Below are positions 1 to 8,429 of a stretch of 64,000 bases of DNA, piece by piece. The notes beneath the pieces are model-generated. The model was not told the DNA's origin. It ran no database searches and saw only the letters and a program-made list of their open reading frames with translations. Every line of letters starts with the position of its first letter. The first letter of the stretch is position 1. The position numbers were made by a program, and so were the translations under genes. This stretch comes from Nitrospirota bacterium (GTDB lineage: Bacteria > Nitrospirota > JACRHL01), in contig JACRHL010000005.1 in assembly GCA_016212085.1 (NCBI GenBank), forward strand, positions 1 through 64,000. Direction: 5' to 3'.

Positions 1-49
1 CAATGGTACTGCGCGGGCCACTGCGTGGGAGAGTAGGTCACTGCCAGGA
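1..49 (+). rRNA. rrf: 5S ribosomal RNA, 3' end (partial)
   Basis: The first bases match the conserved 3' part of bacterial 5S rRNA, including the GAGAGTAGGTCACTGCCAGG segment that ends helix I. Only about 50 bases are present; the rest, and presumably the 16S and 23S genes of the rrn operon, lie upstream of the window. A strong intrinsic terminator follows immediately, as expected for the last gene of an rRNA operon. The exact 3' end is estimated from the E. coli molecule. Confidence 0.88.
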
Positions 50-56
50 TTTATCC

Positions 57-90
57 AAAAAGCCCCCCGGCCCAAACCGGGGGGCTTTTT
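57..90 (+). terminator. Intrinsic terminator of the rRNA operon
   Basis: AAAAAGCCCCCCGG pairs perfectly with CCGGGGGGCTTTTT around a six-base loop. The hairpin has a long GC core and a T run, and it sits directly after the 5S rRNA. Confidence 0.93.
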
Positions 91-177
91 CGTGCCCAAT
101 CGCACACCCGACCGCCGTCTTCCATTGACAGAAACGCCCCCCATTTCGTCCCGGCACGCCGCATGCTCGCCCGAGAC

Positions 178-207
178 TTGTCAATGCCGGTTTGAAATCG
201 GTATGAT
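178..207 (+). promoter_or_regulatory. Predicted sigma-70 promoter of the small exported protein
   Basis: TTGTCA (-35) and TATGAT (-10) are separated by 18 bases. The site lies about 70 bases upstream of the ATG at 275 and after the rRNA terminator. Both hexamers match consensus at five of six positions. Confidence 0.5.
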
Positions 208-274
208 TCGCGCATCCAGACAACGCCGTGGAGGTTTGTCTTTGTTTCAGGTTTGTTGTGAGGGAGGAGACCTC

Positions 275-622
275 ATGAAGAAGTATCGTGCGGGATGGGC
301 TGCGGCGGTTGCGCTGGGCCTCGTTGTGAGTGTCGGGCCGGCTTTCGCGGCGGACGACGCGGCTGCGCCGGCGCCCAAGGCACCCAAGAAAATGGTTGTC
401 AACGGCATGTCGAGTGGCGTGTTGCGGTTGCCGGTGATCACCATCTGGGAGTGCCCTGGCGGCGCGCAGGGCGGGTGCAACCCGGCCGGCGAGGTCAAGC
501 ACGGTGTCGAGGTGGTGCGTGACGTGACCGAAACCGCCCGTGGCCTTAAGTGGGCCCACATCACGGGCGACGGCATCAATGGCTGGATTCTTGCCGAGTT
601 GCTGTCGGCGGTGGGCACCTAA
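275..622 (+). CDS. Small exported protein, SH3-like (hypothetical)
   Basis: The protein is 115 residues. The ATG at 275 is chosen because AGGGAGGAG lies just upstream and the encoded start is a clean signal peptide (MKKYRAGWAA, hydrophobic core, cleavage near AFA-ADD). The longer ORF-track start at 92 would bury this signal and run through the promoter. After an Ala/Pro/Lys-rich linker comes a domain of about 70 residues with two cysteines (WECPGG and GGCNP) and a GDGINGWI ending typical of SH3b-like modules. It is therefore likely periplasmic or envelope-associated. No enzymatic motif is visible. It stands alone between two terminators or RNA elements. Confidence 0.7.
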   Translation: MKKYRAGWAAAVALGLVVSVGPAFAADDAAAPAPKAPKKMVVNGMSSGVLRLPVITIWECPGGAQGGCNPAGEVKHGVEVVRDVTETARGLKWAHITGDGINGWILAELLSAVGT

Positions 623-639
623 GCCCCCGGCGTGGCGCG

Positions 640-887
640 ATGCACCAGGAGGTGCCTCTAACCGGATTTCAAACGCTTACACGCGCATGAGATCCGCCGG
701 TACATCCCTAGCCTGCTAAAACCGCCGCGCACCCCGATTTGCTGCACTAGGGCGGTGTCGATCCCTTGCCTATCATCATGATAGATCGCGGGGTCTGCGC
801 TTAAGCCCGCCTCGCACGCGGGGCGCTTGCGGCGGTTATGAGAAGTACCCAAGAGGCGTCCCCAGGTCCTGGGGGCGCCTCTTTTTT
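640..887 (+). ncRNA. Candidate structured non-coding RNA ending in a terminator
   Basis: No convincing gene occupies the 270 bases between the small exported protein and lapB, yet the stretch is dense in nested complementarity. Bases 651-659 pair with 852-860. ACCGG at 661 pairs with CCGGT near 697. AACCGCCGC at 720-728 pairs with GCGGCGGTT at 829-837, enclosing further stems (CCCCG/CGGGG, GCCCGC/GCGGGGC). It ends in a perfect terminator. It could be an independent small RNA or a long 3' UTR. 6S RNA was considered because of its size of about 200 nt, but I cannot match its consensus. tmRNA, RNase P and SRP RNA signatures are absent. Confidence 0.4.
851..887 (+). terminator. Intrinsic terminator before the convergent lapB gene
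   Basis: A 13-bp stem (AAGAGGCGTCCCC with GGGGGCGCCTCTT, one G-T pair) has a seven-base loop and runs into TTTTTT. Only the plus-strand reading has the U run, so it ends rightward transcripts just before the lapB stop codon. Its left arm also pairs with 651-659, so the two structures are mutually exclusive. Confidence 0.85.
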
Positions 888-891
888 GTTG

Positions 892-2232
892 TCAGCCGGG
901 AGCGGGCAGCAGGATGGTGTCGGTGGGTTCGGTGGCCTCGCCGCCGATGCTCAAGGTTGGGCTGATGTGGCCCCAGCCGCCGCAGCGCCCGCAGCGGGCG
1001 TTCCAGCCGTCGGAGGTGGCTCCGCAGCGGGAGCAGGCGTAGTTCAGCGGCGGGGCGGGTTCACCCAGGGTGCGCAGGGCTTCGGCCACGCGTCCGCGGC
1101 GCAGGTGCACCCGCGCGGTGAGCGCCGCCAGTTCCGGGAACGGCACGCTGATCTGCTGCTCCAGCTGGGTGATGACGTGTGCCGTGTCGTCGATCATCTC
1201 CAGGCGGTAATAGACCCGCGCCAGATAGTAGCGCAGGCGCGCGTTGTTCGGCTCGCGCTCCACCAGCGCGCTGAAGAGGCGCAGTGCCTCGCGCGGGTCC
1301 TCCAGGTGGGCGATCAGCACGCTCTCGATGGGCGGCAGGAAGCTCTCGTCGCGGGTCTGCTCGTAGCCGTGGCGCAGGGTGACGAGCGCCTCGCGCGCCT
1401 TGCCCTCGCGCATCTGCACCTCGGCCAGGGTCATGTGCCCCGGGGCGAAGCCGGCGGATTCCCGCACGAGACGGATCAGGGCGGCGCGTCCCTGCTCGCG
1501 CTGGCCCGTCTGGATGAGGTCCAGGGCGGCCTCCAGGCGGTAGCCGTTGAGGATCTCCTTTTCCTCCCGCGAGACCAAGCCGTCCATGGGCGTGCGCATC
1601 AGCCGTTCCTGGACCTCCGCCGCGGCGTCCCACTCCTTCAGGGCCGCCCGTGCCGTGCGCAGGTGGATGAGCAGGGTCTGGTTCTTCGGGTCGTCCGCTA
1701 GGCCCGGCTCGACCAATTGCGCGACGCTTTCGTGGGCGCCCATGGCCAGGTAGTCGTCCACCATCGACAGCCGGTGTGCCGGATTGTCCGGATCCAGGCG
1801 CATGGCCAGCCGGTGCAGGGTGATGGCTTCCTTGATTGCATCCTTGGCCCTGGCGATATCGCCCAATCGGGAGATGGCCTGGACGTGCTCCGGGTCGAGC
1901 TTGGTGATCTTGCGGTACAGATCCTTGGCCTTCAGCGTGCGCCCGGCCAGGAACTCGCGCTCCGCCGCCAGGAACAGGGCGCGGACGCGCTCCGCCAGGC
2001 GCTTGCGGCGCTTGTTGCCCAGGTTGAAGAAGAAGCCGGTCAGGTCGTTCCAGAGGGTGCCCGCGAGGCCCAGCAACAGGCCCAACGCCACGGCGCCCAG
2101 CAGCAGCGGCACGAGCGGCGCCTGGAACTGGCGCCCCGTGTACAGGGTGATCGTTACCGAAAGGTCGTTGAAATAGGCCAGATAGCCGCCGGCGCCGATG
2201 ATGATCAGTGCGAAAAACAACAGGGTGCGCAT
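892..2232 (-). CDS. lapB: LapA-LapB-like fusion: membrane-anchored TPR protein with rubredoxin-like C-terminus
   Basis: The protein is 446 residues. The start at 2232 has GGGAGAG upstream; the ORF-track start is 14 codons longer and lacks this. Residues 1-70 hold two membrane helices around a short loop (YFNDLSVTITLY), resembling LapA (DUF1049). Next come basic residues and several TPR units (about 85-400). The C-terminus has CSRCGATSDGWNARCGRCGGWG, the rubredoxin-like metal site of LapB. In E. coli LapA and LapB are separate neighbouring proteins that control LPS synthesis with FtsH by acting on LpxC stability. Here both modules appear to be in one chain. The role in LPS homeostasis is inferred from family. 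It lies downstream of rsfS, 84 bases away on the same strand. Confidence 0.78.
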   Translation of the reverse strand: MRTLLFFALIIIGAGGYLAYFNDLSVTITLYTGRQFQAPLVPLLLGAVALGLLLGLAGTLWNDLTGFFFNLGNKRRKRLAERVRALFLAAEREFLAGRTLKAKDLYRKITKLDPEHVQAISRLGDIARAKDAIKEAITLHRLAMRLDPDNPAHRLSMVDDYLAMGAHESVAQLVEPGLADDPKNQTLLIHLRTARAALKEWDAAAEVQERLMRTPMDGLVSREEKEILNGYRLEAALDLIQTGQREQGRAALIRLVRESAGFAPGHMTLAEVQMREGKAREALVTLRHGYEQTRDESFLPPIESVLIAHLEDPREALRLFSALVEREPNNARLRYYLARVYYRLEMIDDTAHVITQLEQQISVPFPELAALTARVHLRRGRVAEALRTLGEPAPPLNYACSRCGATSDGWNARCGRCGGWGHISPTLSIGGEATEPTDTILLPAPG

Positions 2233-2316
2233 GGTCTCTCCCAGTCCATGGATCGGTTCCGCCGGTGGCGGCAATGTGGCAAGCGCGCCGCTACCGGGCG
2301 GGCGGGCGGCGCGCGA

Positions 2317-2718
2317 TCAGCCGGGCGTGGGCAGTTCCAGATCCACCCGTGGGGCATCGCCCCACAGGCGCTCCAGCCCGTAGAACGCCCGCTGATCGGG
2401 CATGAAAATATGGATGATGACGTCGGCGTAGTCCATCAAAATCCACTGCGACTCCTGCCGGCCTTCCACGTGCAGCGGTTCGCGCCCCGCCTTCGACATG
2501 GCCACGTCGATGGCCTCGAAGATGGCGTTCACCTGGGTGCTGGAGGTGGCGGTGACGAACAGGAAGTAGTCGGCGATGGTGGTCAGCGCGTGCACGTGCA
2601 GCGCGACGATGTCCTGCCCCTTCCGGGCGTCCGCCGCGAGGGCGGCGATTTTCACGGAGTCGAGGGCGGACGGGTTACCGGCGTTGGACGGGGCGGTCTT
2701 GTGTGGGGCTTCAGACAT
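2317..2718 (-). CDS. rsfS: Ribosome silencing factor RsfS
   Basis: The 133-residue protein belongs to the RsfS/YbeB/Iojap family. The core ADYFLFVTATSSTQVNAI and the later RQESQWILMDYADVIIHIF are diagnostic. RsfS binds ribosomal protein uL14 and blocks subunit joining in starvation. The first 18 residues are a variable N-terminal tail. Its start overlaps the end of nadD by 8 bases, a coupling with nadD and proA that is widespread in bacteria. Confidence 0.93.
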   Translation of the reverse strand: MSEAPHKTAPSNAGNPSALDSVKIAALAADARKGQDIVALHVHALTTIADYFLFVTATSSTQVNAIFEAIDVAMSKAGREPLHVEGRQESQWILMDYADVIIHIFMPDQRAFYGLERLWGDAPRVDLELPTPG

Positions 2719-3382
2719 AAAGATGGTGCTCGATTATATAGTTCGCCACCGTCTCGGACAAGCCGGGCACGGGGTGTTGGCCCGCGCGGATCGCGGCGCG
2801 GATCGCCGTGGCGGAGTGCGGGCAGGGGGGGATGGGCAGCAGGGTGAGGCGGATGCCGCCGCCGTGCACGGTCACCGGTACGTGGTGCAGGTCGTTTTGC
2901 AGCGGCCCGAAGTCCACCCCCGCCAGCAACGGCATGTGCATCAGCTCGGTGAAATCGGCGCCGGGCCGGAACGGGATGGCCAGGGGGGCCAATCGCAGCA
3001 CCTGATCCGGCTGGTGCCAGGTGGCAAGGCCCAGCACCGCGTCCAGCCCCACGACCAGGGTCCACGCTACCGCCGGCTCGGCGGCGCGCAGGGCGCGCAG
3101 GGTGTCGGCGGTGAACGACGGGCCGTGGCGGTGGACCTCCAGGTCCGATACCTCGAACGCCGGGTTGCCGGCGGTGGCCAGGCGCACCATGGCCAGCCGG
3201 TGTTCCGCCGGTGCCAGCAGCGAGCGCTTGTGGGGTGGCGTTCCCGCCGGGATGAAGCGGATGCGATCCAGCCCCAGTGCCAGCCGGCACTGCTCCGCCA
3301 CGGTGGTGTGGCAGAGGTGGACCGGGTTGAAGGTGCCGCCGAGGATGCCGACGCGCGGCCTACTCGCGGATTTGCCCGTCAC
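2711..3382 (-). CDS. nadD: Nicotinate-nucleotide adenylyltransferase
   Basis: The 223-residue enzyme makes deamido-NAD from nicotinate mononucleotide and ATP in NAD biosynthesis. The nucleotidyltransferase motif GGTFNPVHLCH is at residues 15-25. The second ATP-binding motif, normally ISSTxIR, appears as HSATAIR near residue 190. TPPHK and the TADTL region also fit NadD. It overlaps proA by 23 bases and rsfS by 8, so the three genes are probably co-transcribed. Confidence 0.93.
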   Translation of the reverse strand: MTGKSASRPRVGILGGTFNPVHLCHTTVAEQCRLALGLDRIRFIPAGTPPHKRSLLAPAEHRLAMVRLATAGNPAFEVSDLEVHRHGPSFTADTLRALRAAEPAVAWTLVVGLDAVLGLATWHQPDQVLRLAPLAIPFRPGADFTELMHMPLLAGVDFGPLQNDLHHVPVTVHGGGIRLTLLPIPPCPHSATAIRAAIRAGQHPVPGLSETVANYIIEHHLYV

Positions 3383-4619
3383 CCAGCACCACGAATTTCT
3401 GGCAGGTCAGTTCGGCGAGGCCCATGGCGCCACGGGCATGGATGCGCGAGGTGCTGATGCCGATCTCGGCGCCTAGGCCGAACACGGAGCCGTCGTGCAG
3501 CCGCGACGAGGCGTTCACCTGCACCGACGCCGCGTCCACCTCGCGCACGAAGCGCATGGCGGTGGCATAGTCCCCGGTGACGATCACCTCGGTGTGTTGC
3601 GAGCCGTGGTGGCGGATGTGCTCCAGCGCCTGGTCGTAGCCGTCCACCACCCGCACCGACAGCTCCAGGGCCAGCCACTCCGTGTCGTAGTTGCCGTCCG
3701 TCACCGGCACCGCGCCGGGCATGTGGCGCAGGCTCTCGGGGCAGGCGTGCACGGTGACGCCCGCCGCGCGGTAACGCGCCGCCAGGCGCGGCAGGAACCG
3801 GTCCGCCACGGCCCGGTGCACCAGCAGGGTTTCCATGGCGTTGCACACGCCGGGGCGCTGCACCTTGGCGTTGAAGGCGATGTTCAAGGCCATGTCCAGG
3901 TCCGCCGCCTGGTCCACGTAGGTGTGGCACAGGCCCTTGTCGTGCTTGATGACCGGGATGCGGCTGTTCAAGGTGACGAAGCGGATCAACCCCTCGCCGC
4001 CGCGCGGGATCACCAGGTCGATGGCCTGCTCCTGCCGCAGCATGTGGCTGACCGCCTCCCGGTCGGTGGATTCAAGCAGGGCCAGGCAATGTTCCGGCAG
4101 GCCCGCCCCGCGCCCCGCCGCGTCGAGGATGCGGGCGATGGCGGTGTTGGAGTGGATGGCCTCCGAGCCGCCCTTCAGCACCACGCCGTTGCCGCTCTTG
4201 ATGCACAGGGCGGCGGCGTCGGCGGTGACGTTGGGACGCGATTCGTAGACGATGCCGATCACCCCGATGGGTACGCGCATGCGCCCCACCAGAAAACCGC
4301 CGGGGCGGCGGGTCATGCCGGTGATCTCGCCCACCGGGTCGGGCAGGGCGGCCACCTCGCGCAGCCCCTGGGCCATCTGCCCGATGCGCTCCGCGTTCAG
4401 GGCGAGGCGGTCCAGCAGGGCGCCGGACAGGCCGTGCGCGCGGCCCGCGTCCAGGTCCTTGGCGTTGGCGGCGATGATGCCGTCCGCCTGGGCCTCCAGG
4501 GCGTCGGCCATGGCCAGCAAGGCGCGGTTCTTGACCTCGGCGGACAGCACCGCCAGGCGCGGGGCGGCGGCCTTCACCTGGTTGGCGCGTTCGGCAACGT
4601 AGCGGGCGATATCGTCCAT
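3360..4619 (-). CDS. proA: Gamma-glutamyl phosphate reductase
   Basis: ProA reduces gamma-glutamyl phosphate to glutamate semialdehyde with NADPH in proline synthesis. Visible motifs include YESRPNVTADAAALC, the nucleophile region VQRPGVCNAMETLL with the catalytic Cys, and the C-terminal GAMGLAEL signature. The start at 4619 (MDDIARY) gives 419 residues, the usual family length, with GGAT upstream. The ORF-track start adds 38 Pro/Ala-rich residues that do not look coding. Other in-frame ATGs at 4631 and 4643 are possible. It is the first gene of the leftward nadD/rsfS group and is divergent from ffh. Confidence 0.93.
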   Translation of the reverse strand: MDDIARYVAERANQVKAAAPRLAVLSAEVKNRALLAMADALEAQADGIIAANAKDLDAGRAHGLSGALLDRLALNAERIGQMAQGLREVAALPDPVGEITGMTRRPGGFLVGRMRVPIGVIGIVYESRPNVTADAAALCIKSGNGVVLKGGSEAIHSNTAIARILDAAGRGAGLPEHCLALLESTDREAVSHMLRQEQAIDLVIPRGGEGLIRFVTLNSRIPVIKHDKGLCHTYVDQAADLDMALNIAFNAKVQRPGVCNAMETLLVHRAVADRFLPRLAARYRAAGVTVHACPESLRHMPGAVPVTDGNYDTEWLALELSVRVVDGYDQALEHIRHHGSQHTEVIVTGDYATAMRFVREVDAASVQVNASSRLHDGSVFGLGAEIGISTSRIHARGAMGLAELTCQKFVVLGDGQIRE

Positions 4620-4736
4620 CGTCGGATCCATTTCTTCGTGCATGACCGCCGGCTTGCGCGGTGGATGGACGCGGGTGCCGGGCGCGGCGGCGTGTTCCGG
4701 CTCCCCCTCGGGCACCCGGGCACATGATGCCACCCA

Positions 4737-4766
4737 TTGACCAAAGGGTATCTAGTTTCTTACACT
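4737..4766 (+). promoter_or_regulatory. Predicted sigma-70 promoter of ffh
   Basis: TTGACC (-35) and TACACT (-10) are 18 bases apart in the short AT-richer gap between divergent proA and ffh. The -35 matches consensus at five of six positions. The ffh start codon is about 80 bases downstream. Confidence 0.45.
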
Positions 4767-4846
4767 TCTATGCTTTCCTTCAAGGGGATTCGTGCGTGCG
4801 CCTGGCGCGGACGTTTCCCGCATGGCGTTTAGGGATCGGTAGGTAG

Positions 4847-6184
4847 GTGCTCTCCTCACTCTCGGAAAAGCTCGAAGGCGTTCTCGACCGGCTCAAGGGC
4901 CGCGGCGTCCTGACCGAGCACAACATCACCGACGCGTTGCGCGAGGTGCGTCTGGCGCTCCTCGAGGCCGACGTGCATTTTTCCGTGGTGAAGACCTTCA
5001 TCGACCGGGTGCGCGAGCAGTGCCTGGGGGCCGGGGTGATGGAAAGCCTCAGCCCCGGCCAGCAGGTGGTGAAGATCGTCCACCGCGAGCTGACCGACCT
5101 GATGGGCAAGCGCAACGTGGCGCTGGACCTGCGCCCGGACGACCTGTCCGCCGTGCTGATGGTGGGCTTGCAGGGCTCCGGCAAGACCACCACCGTGGGC
5201 AAGCTGGCAAGGCGCCTGAAGGCGGATGGCAAGCGCGTGCTGATGGTCGCCTGCGACCTGCAACGCCCCGCCGCCATCCAGCAGCTCATCACCCTGGGCG
5301 AGCGCATCGACGTGAAGGTCCTCGCCCCCCGTGAGAGCGGTGGCGACCCGGTGGCCGCCGCCCGCGAGGGCCTGGCCCACGCCCGTGCCAACCGCTACGA
5401 CGTGGTGCTGTTCGATACCGCCGGCCGCCTGCACGTGGACGACGCCCTGATGGCCCAGTTGGTGCAGGTGAAGGGCGCCGTGCAGCCGCACGAGGTGCTG
5501 CTGGTGGCCGACGCCATGACCGGCCAGGAGGCGGTGAACATCGCCGAGCGCTTCCACCAGGCGCTCACCGTCACCGGCATCATCCTCACCAAGCTGGAGG
5601 GTGACGCCCGCGGCGGCGCCGTGCTGTCCATGCGCCAGGTGACCGGCTGCCCGGTCAAGTTCGTGGGCATGGGCGAGAAGCTGGACGCCCTGGAGGCGTT
5701 CCACCCGGAGCGCATGGCCAGCCGCATCCTGGGCATGGGCGACGTGCTGTCGCTCATCGAGAAGGCCGAGGCCACCATCTCCCGCAAGGAGGCCGAGCAG
5801 GTCGCGGACAAGGTCAAGAAGGGTGGTTTCACCCTCGAGGACTTCCGCGACCAGCTGCGCCAGATCAAGAAGATGGGCTCGATAACCGACCTGCTGGGCA
5901 TGATCCCGGGGGCCGGCAAGCTGGCCAAGAGCCTGCCCGCCGCCATGCCCGACAAGGAGCTGGGGCGGGTGGAGGCGATCATCAACTCCATGACCGTGCA
6001 GGAGCGCCGCAACCACACGATCATCAACGGCAGCCGCCGCAAGCGGATCGCCGCCGGCAGCGGCACGTCCGTGCAGGACGTGAACCGCCTGCTCAAGAAC
6101 TTTGCCCAGGGCCGCAAGATGATGAAGCAGGTTGCGGGCGCCAAGGGCAAGCCTTACAAACTGAGGAACATGCTGCCGTTCTGA
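4847..6184 (+). CDS. ffh: Signal recognition particle protein (SRP54 homologue)
   Basis: The 445-residue GTPase delivers signal-sequence-bearing ribosomes to FtsY at the membrane. It has an N domain, a G domain with P-loop GLQGSGKTTT (about 103-112), DTAGR, TKLEGDARGG, and a Met-rich M domain (KMGSITDLLGMIPGAG, then RRKRIAAGSGTSVQDVNRLLK) that binds 4.5S RNA. The GTG at 4847 gives MLSSLSEKLEGVLDRLKGRG, which aligns with known Ffh starts. It leads the plus-strand operon with rpsP, rimM, trmD and rplS. Confidence 0.96.
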   Translation: MLSSLSEKLEGVLDRLKGRGVLTEHNITDALREVRLALLEADVHFSVVKTFIDRVREQCLGAGVMESLSPGQQVVKIVHRELTDLMGKRNVALDLRPDDLSAVLMVGLQGSGKTTTVGKLARRLKADGKRVLMVACDLQRPAAIQQLITLGERIDVKVLAPRESGGDPVAAAREGLAHARANRYDVVLFDTAGRLHVDDALMAQLVQVKGAVQPHEVLLVADAMTGQEAVNIAERFHQALTVTGIILTKLEGDARGGAVLSMRQVTGCPVKFVGMGEKLDALEAFHPERMASRILGMGDVLSLIEKAEATISRKEAEQVADKVKKGGFTLEDFRDQLRQIKKMGSITDLLGMIPGAGKLAKSLPAAMPDKELGRVEAIINSMTVQERRNHTIINGSRRKRIAAGSGTSVQDVNRLLKNFAQGRKMMKQVAGAKGKPYKLRNMLPF

Positions 6185-6221
6185 ACCGGGCGGCATCGAT
6201 TTGAACAAAGAGGACTCGTAA

Positions 6222-6464
6222 ATGGCTGTTACCATCCGTCTGACCCGCAAGGGCCGCACCAAGCTCCCGTTCTACCGCGTGGTGGCCACCGACCAGCGTT
6301 CGCGCCGCGACGGCCGCTTCCTGGAGGTGCTGGGCACCTACGACCCGCTGGCCTCCGATGGGGGTGTGAAGCTGGACGTGGCGAAGATCCGCGACTGGGA
6401 GTCGAAGGGCGCCTCCATCACCCCGGTGGTCCGCGGCCTCATCAAGCGGGCCGCCGAGGGCTGA
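6222..6464 (+). CDS. rpsP: 30S ribosomal protein S16
   Basis: The 80-residue protein MAVTIRLTRKGRTKLPFYRV... matches bS16 in length and sequence, including the characteristic ATDQRSRRDGRFLEVLGTYDP. It is an early 30S assembly protein. It sits 37 bases after ffh with AGAGGA upstream, in the ancient ffh-rpsP-rimM-trmD-rplS block. Confidence 0.97.
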   Translation: MAVTIRLTRKGRTKLPFYRVVATDQRSRRDGRFLEVLGTYDPLASDGGVKLDVAKIRDWESKGASITPVVRGLIKRAAEG

Positions 6465-6513
6465 CTGCCCTTGCCGACCGCTCCCGGCGCCGTCCGGCGC
6501 CAGGGTGCATGAC

Positions 6514-7059
6514 ATGACCGAGCGGGTTGCCGACAATCTGGTGTGTATCGGTGTCGGCGTGCGCGCGCACGGGGTGCGCGGCGAGTTGCGCGTGACATCC
6601 TTATCGGAACTGCCCGACCGGTTCTCCAAGGGGCTGCGCGTGGTGTGGCGGCGCGACGGGCACCCGGACCGGGTGCTCACCGTGCAGTCCGCCCACCCAC
6701 AGGGGGACAAGGTGATCCTGCGGTTCAGCGGGATCGCCGACCGGACCGCCGCCGAGGGGTTGAACGGCGGCGGGCTGTGGGCCGCCGCCGACAGTTCGCC
6801 GCGGCTGGACGAGGGGGCCTATTACCACCACCAGCTCATCGGCCTTGCCGTTCAGGACGAGGCCGGGGCGCCGCTGGGCACCCTGACCGCCATCCTGGAG
6901 ACCGGCGCCCACGACAACTACGAGGTGACCACCGCCGCCGGCGCGCGCTTCATGGTGCCCGCCGTGTCCGTCTTCGTGCGCCGGGTGGACCTGGATGGCG
7001 GCCGCATGGTGATCCGCCCGATCCCCGGGCTGCTGCCCGAGGCGGGCGGCGAGGGGTAA
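6514..7059 (+). CDS. rimM: Ribosome maturation factor RimM
   Basis: The protein is 181 residues from ATG 6514; an alternative ATG lies at 6505, three codons earlier. The N-terminal barrel has GVGVRAHGVRGELRV, followed by RTAAEGLNGGGLW. The PRC-barrel domain begins near YYHHQLIGL and ends with a MVPAVSVFVRRVDLDGGRMVI motif. RimM binds S19 and assists maturation of the 30S head. It lies between rpsP and trmD as in most proteobacteria. Confidence 0.93.
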   Translation: MTERVADNLVCIGVGVRAHGVRGELRVTSLSELPDRFSKGLRVVWRRDGHPDRVLTVQSAHPQGDKVILRFSGIADRTAAEGLNGGGLWAAADSSPRLDEGAYYHHQLIGLAVQDEAGAPLGTLTAILETGAHDNYEVTTAAGARFMVPAVSVFVRRVDLDGGRMVIRPIPGLLPEAGGEG

Positions 7060-7063
7060 CGCC

Positions 7064-7780
7064 ATGCGCGCCGAGATCGTGACCCTGTTCCCGGAGATGG
7101 TGCAGGCGGTACTGGACGCCAGCATCCTGGGCCGCGCGCGGGAGGCGGGCCGGCTTGCCACCACCATCACCAACCTGCGCGAATTCGGCCTGGGGCGCTA
7201 CCGGCGCGTGGACGACGCGCCCTACGGCGGCGGCCCCGGCATGATCTTCCGCCCGGAGCCCGTGTTCGCGGCCGTCGAGACGGTGCTGGCGCGGGTGGCC
7301 GAGCCGTGCCGGCTGATCCTGCCCTCGCCCCAGGGGCGGCCGTTCACCCAGTCGCTGGCGGCGGAACTGGCCGCCGAGGCGCGGCCGCTGCTGTTCCTGT
7401 GCGGCCATTACGAGGGGATCGACGAGCGGATCTTGCAGGGGTTCGCCTTCGAGGAGGTCTCGCTGGGCGACTTCGTGCTCACCGGCGGCGAATTGCCCAT
7501 GCTGGCGATGCTGGACGCCGCCGCGCGCCTGCTGCCGGGCGTGCTGGGCAATGCCGACTCCGCCGGAGCGGACTGCTTCTCGGAGGCGGTGGACGGCAGG
7601 CTCAAGTATCCGCAATACACGCGCCCCGCCGTGTTCCGGGGCATGGCCGTGCCCGACGTGCTGCGGTCGGGCCACCATCTGGAGATCGAACGCTGGCAGC
7701 GCGCCGAGGCGGCGCGCGCCACCCGCGAAAAGCGCCCGGACCTGCTGGCCGGGCCGGACGCGGGCAGCGCGGGCGGATAG
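7064..7780 (+). CDS. trmD: tRNA (guanine-N1-)-methyltransferase
   Basis: The 238-residue SPOUT enzyme methylates G37 of tRNAs using SAM and prevents +1 frameshifting. Motifs are VDDAPYGGGPGMI, the SAM-binding knot LFLCGHYEGIDER, and SLGDFVLTGGELP. It begins four bases after rimM. The C-terminus is followed directly by a second methyltransferase gene with no gap. Confidence 0.96.
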   Translation: MRAEIVTLFPEMVQAVLDASILGRAREAGRLATTITNLREFGLGRYRRVDDAPYGGGPGMIFRPEPVFAAVETVLARVAEPCRLILPSPQGRPFTQSLAAELAAEARPLLFLCGHYEGIDERILQGFAFEEVSLGDFVLTGGELPMLAMLDAAARLLPGVLGNADSAGADCFSEAVDGRLKYPQYTRPAVFRGMAVPDVLRSGHHLEIERWQRAEAARATREKRPDLLAGPDAGSAGG

Positions 7781-8371
7781 GTGGCGGCGCTGTACGTGGC
7801 CCTGGTGCACGGGCCGGTGCTCAACAAGCACGGCGACCGGATCACCACCGCCGTGACCGGGCTCAACATCCACGACATCGCCCGGGCGGTGACCACGTTC
7901 GGCGGCAGCGGCTACCTGCTGGTGACCCCGCTGCCCACCCAGCAGCGCCTGGTGCGGCGCATCATCGGCCACTGGGAGGGCGGCTTCGGCAGCCGCTACA
8001 ACCCGAACCGCAAGGAGGCGCTGGCGGCGGTGCGGGTGGCGGACACCCTGGCCGATGCAGCCGCGCTGGTCGCCGGAGCGGAGGGGGCTCAGCCCACCGT
8101 GGTGGCCACCTCGGCGCGCGCCGTGGACGGCGTGCCGCCGGTGGCCTATGCGGCGTTGCGCCGCCGGCTGGCGGCGGGTGGCCCGCCGGTGCTGCTGGTG
8201 TTCGGCACCGGATGGGGCCTGGCGCCGGAGGTGATGGCCGGGGTGGACGCGCTGCTGCCCCCGATCCTGGGGCCGGTGGATTACAACCACCTGTCGGTGC
8301 GCAGCGCCGTGTCGATCATCCTGGACCGGCTGGCGGGCGACCGGGAAACGGATTTAACGGAACGGTATTGA
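7781..8371 (+). CDS. SAM-dependent RNA methyltransferase, TM1570-like (PF09936 type)
   Basis: The 196-residue protein starts with GTG directly abutting the trmD stop codon. Its start ([32 protein letters not shown]) and the knot segment [15 protein letters not shown] match the SPOUT-like family that follows trmD in Thermotoga and many Deltaproteobacteria. The C-terminus [17 protein letters not shown] is also typical. The RNA target is not established as far as I know. Its tandem position suggests tRNA or rRNA modification coordinated with TrmD. Confidence 0.85.
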   Translation: MAALYVALVHGPVLNKHGDRITTAVTGLNIHDIARAVTTFGGSGYLLVTPLPTQQRLVRRIIGHWEGGFGSRYNPNRKEALAAVRVADTLADAAALVAGAEGAQPTVVATSARAVDGVPPVAYAALRRRLAAGGPPVLLVFGTGWGLAPEVMAGVDALLPPILGPVDYNHLSVRSAVSIILDRLAGDRETDLTERY

Positions 8372-8429
8372 TTTAAGCTCGGGATTCGGTCAAAATAGCG
8401 AATTCGGCTGCTTTGTTTGGAGTGGAGCA

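Noticed and set aside
658-852. 64-codon minus-strand ORF within the structured RNA region
   Set aside because: No ribosome site and no similarity; the base-pairing pattern and plus-strand terminator explain the region better.
640-860. 6S RNA assignment for the structured region
   Set aside because: Length is right, but the expected single rod with a large central bubble is not clear. The best fold is branched and sequence consensus was not matched, so it is left as unassigned.
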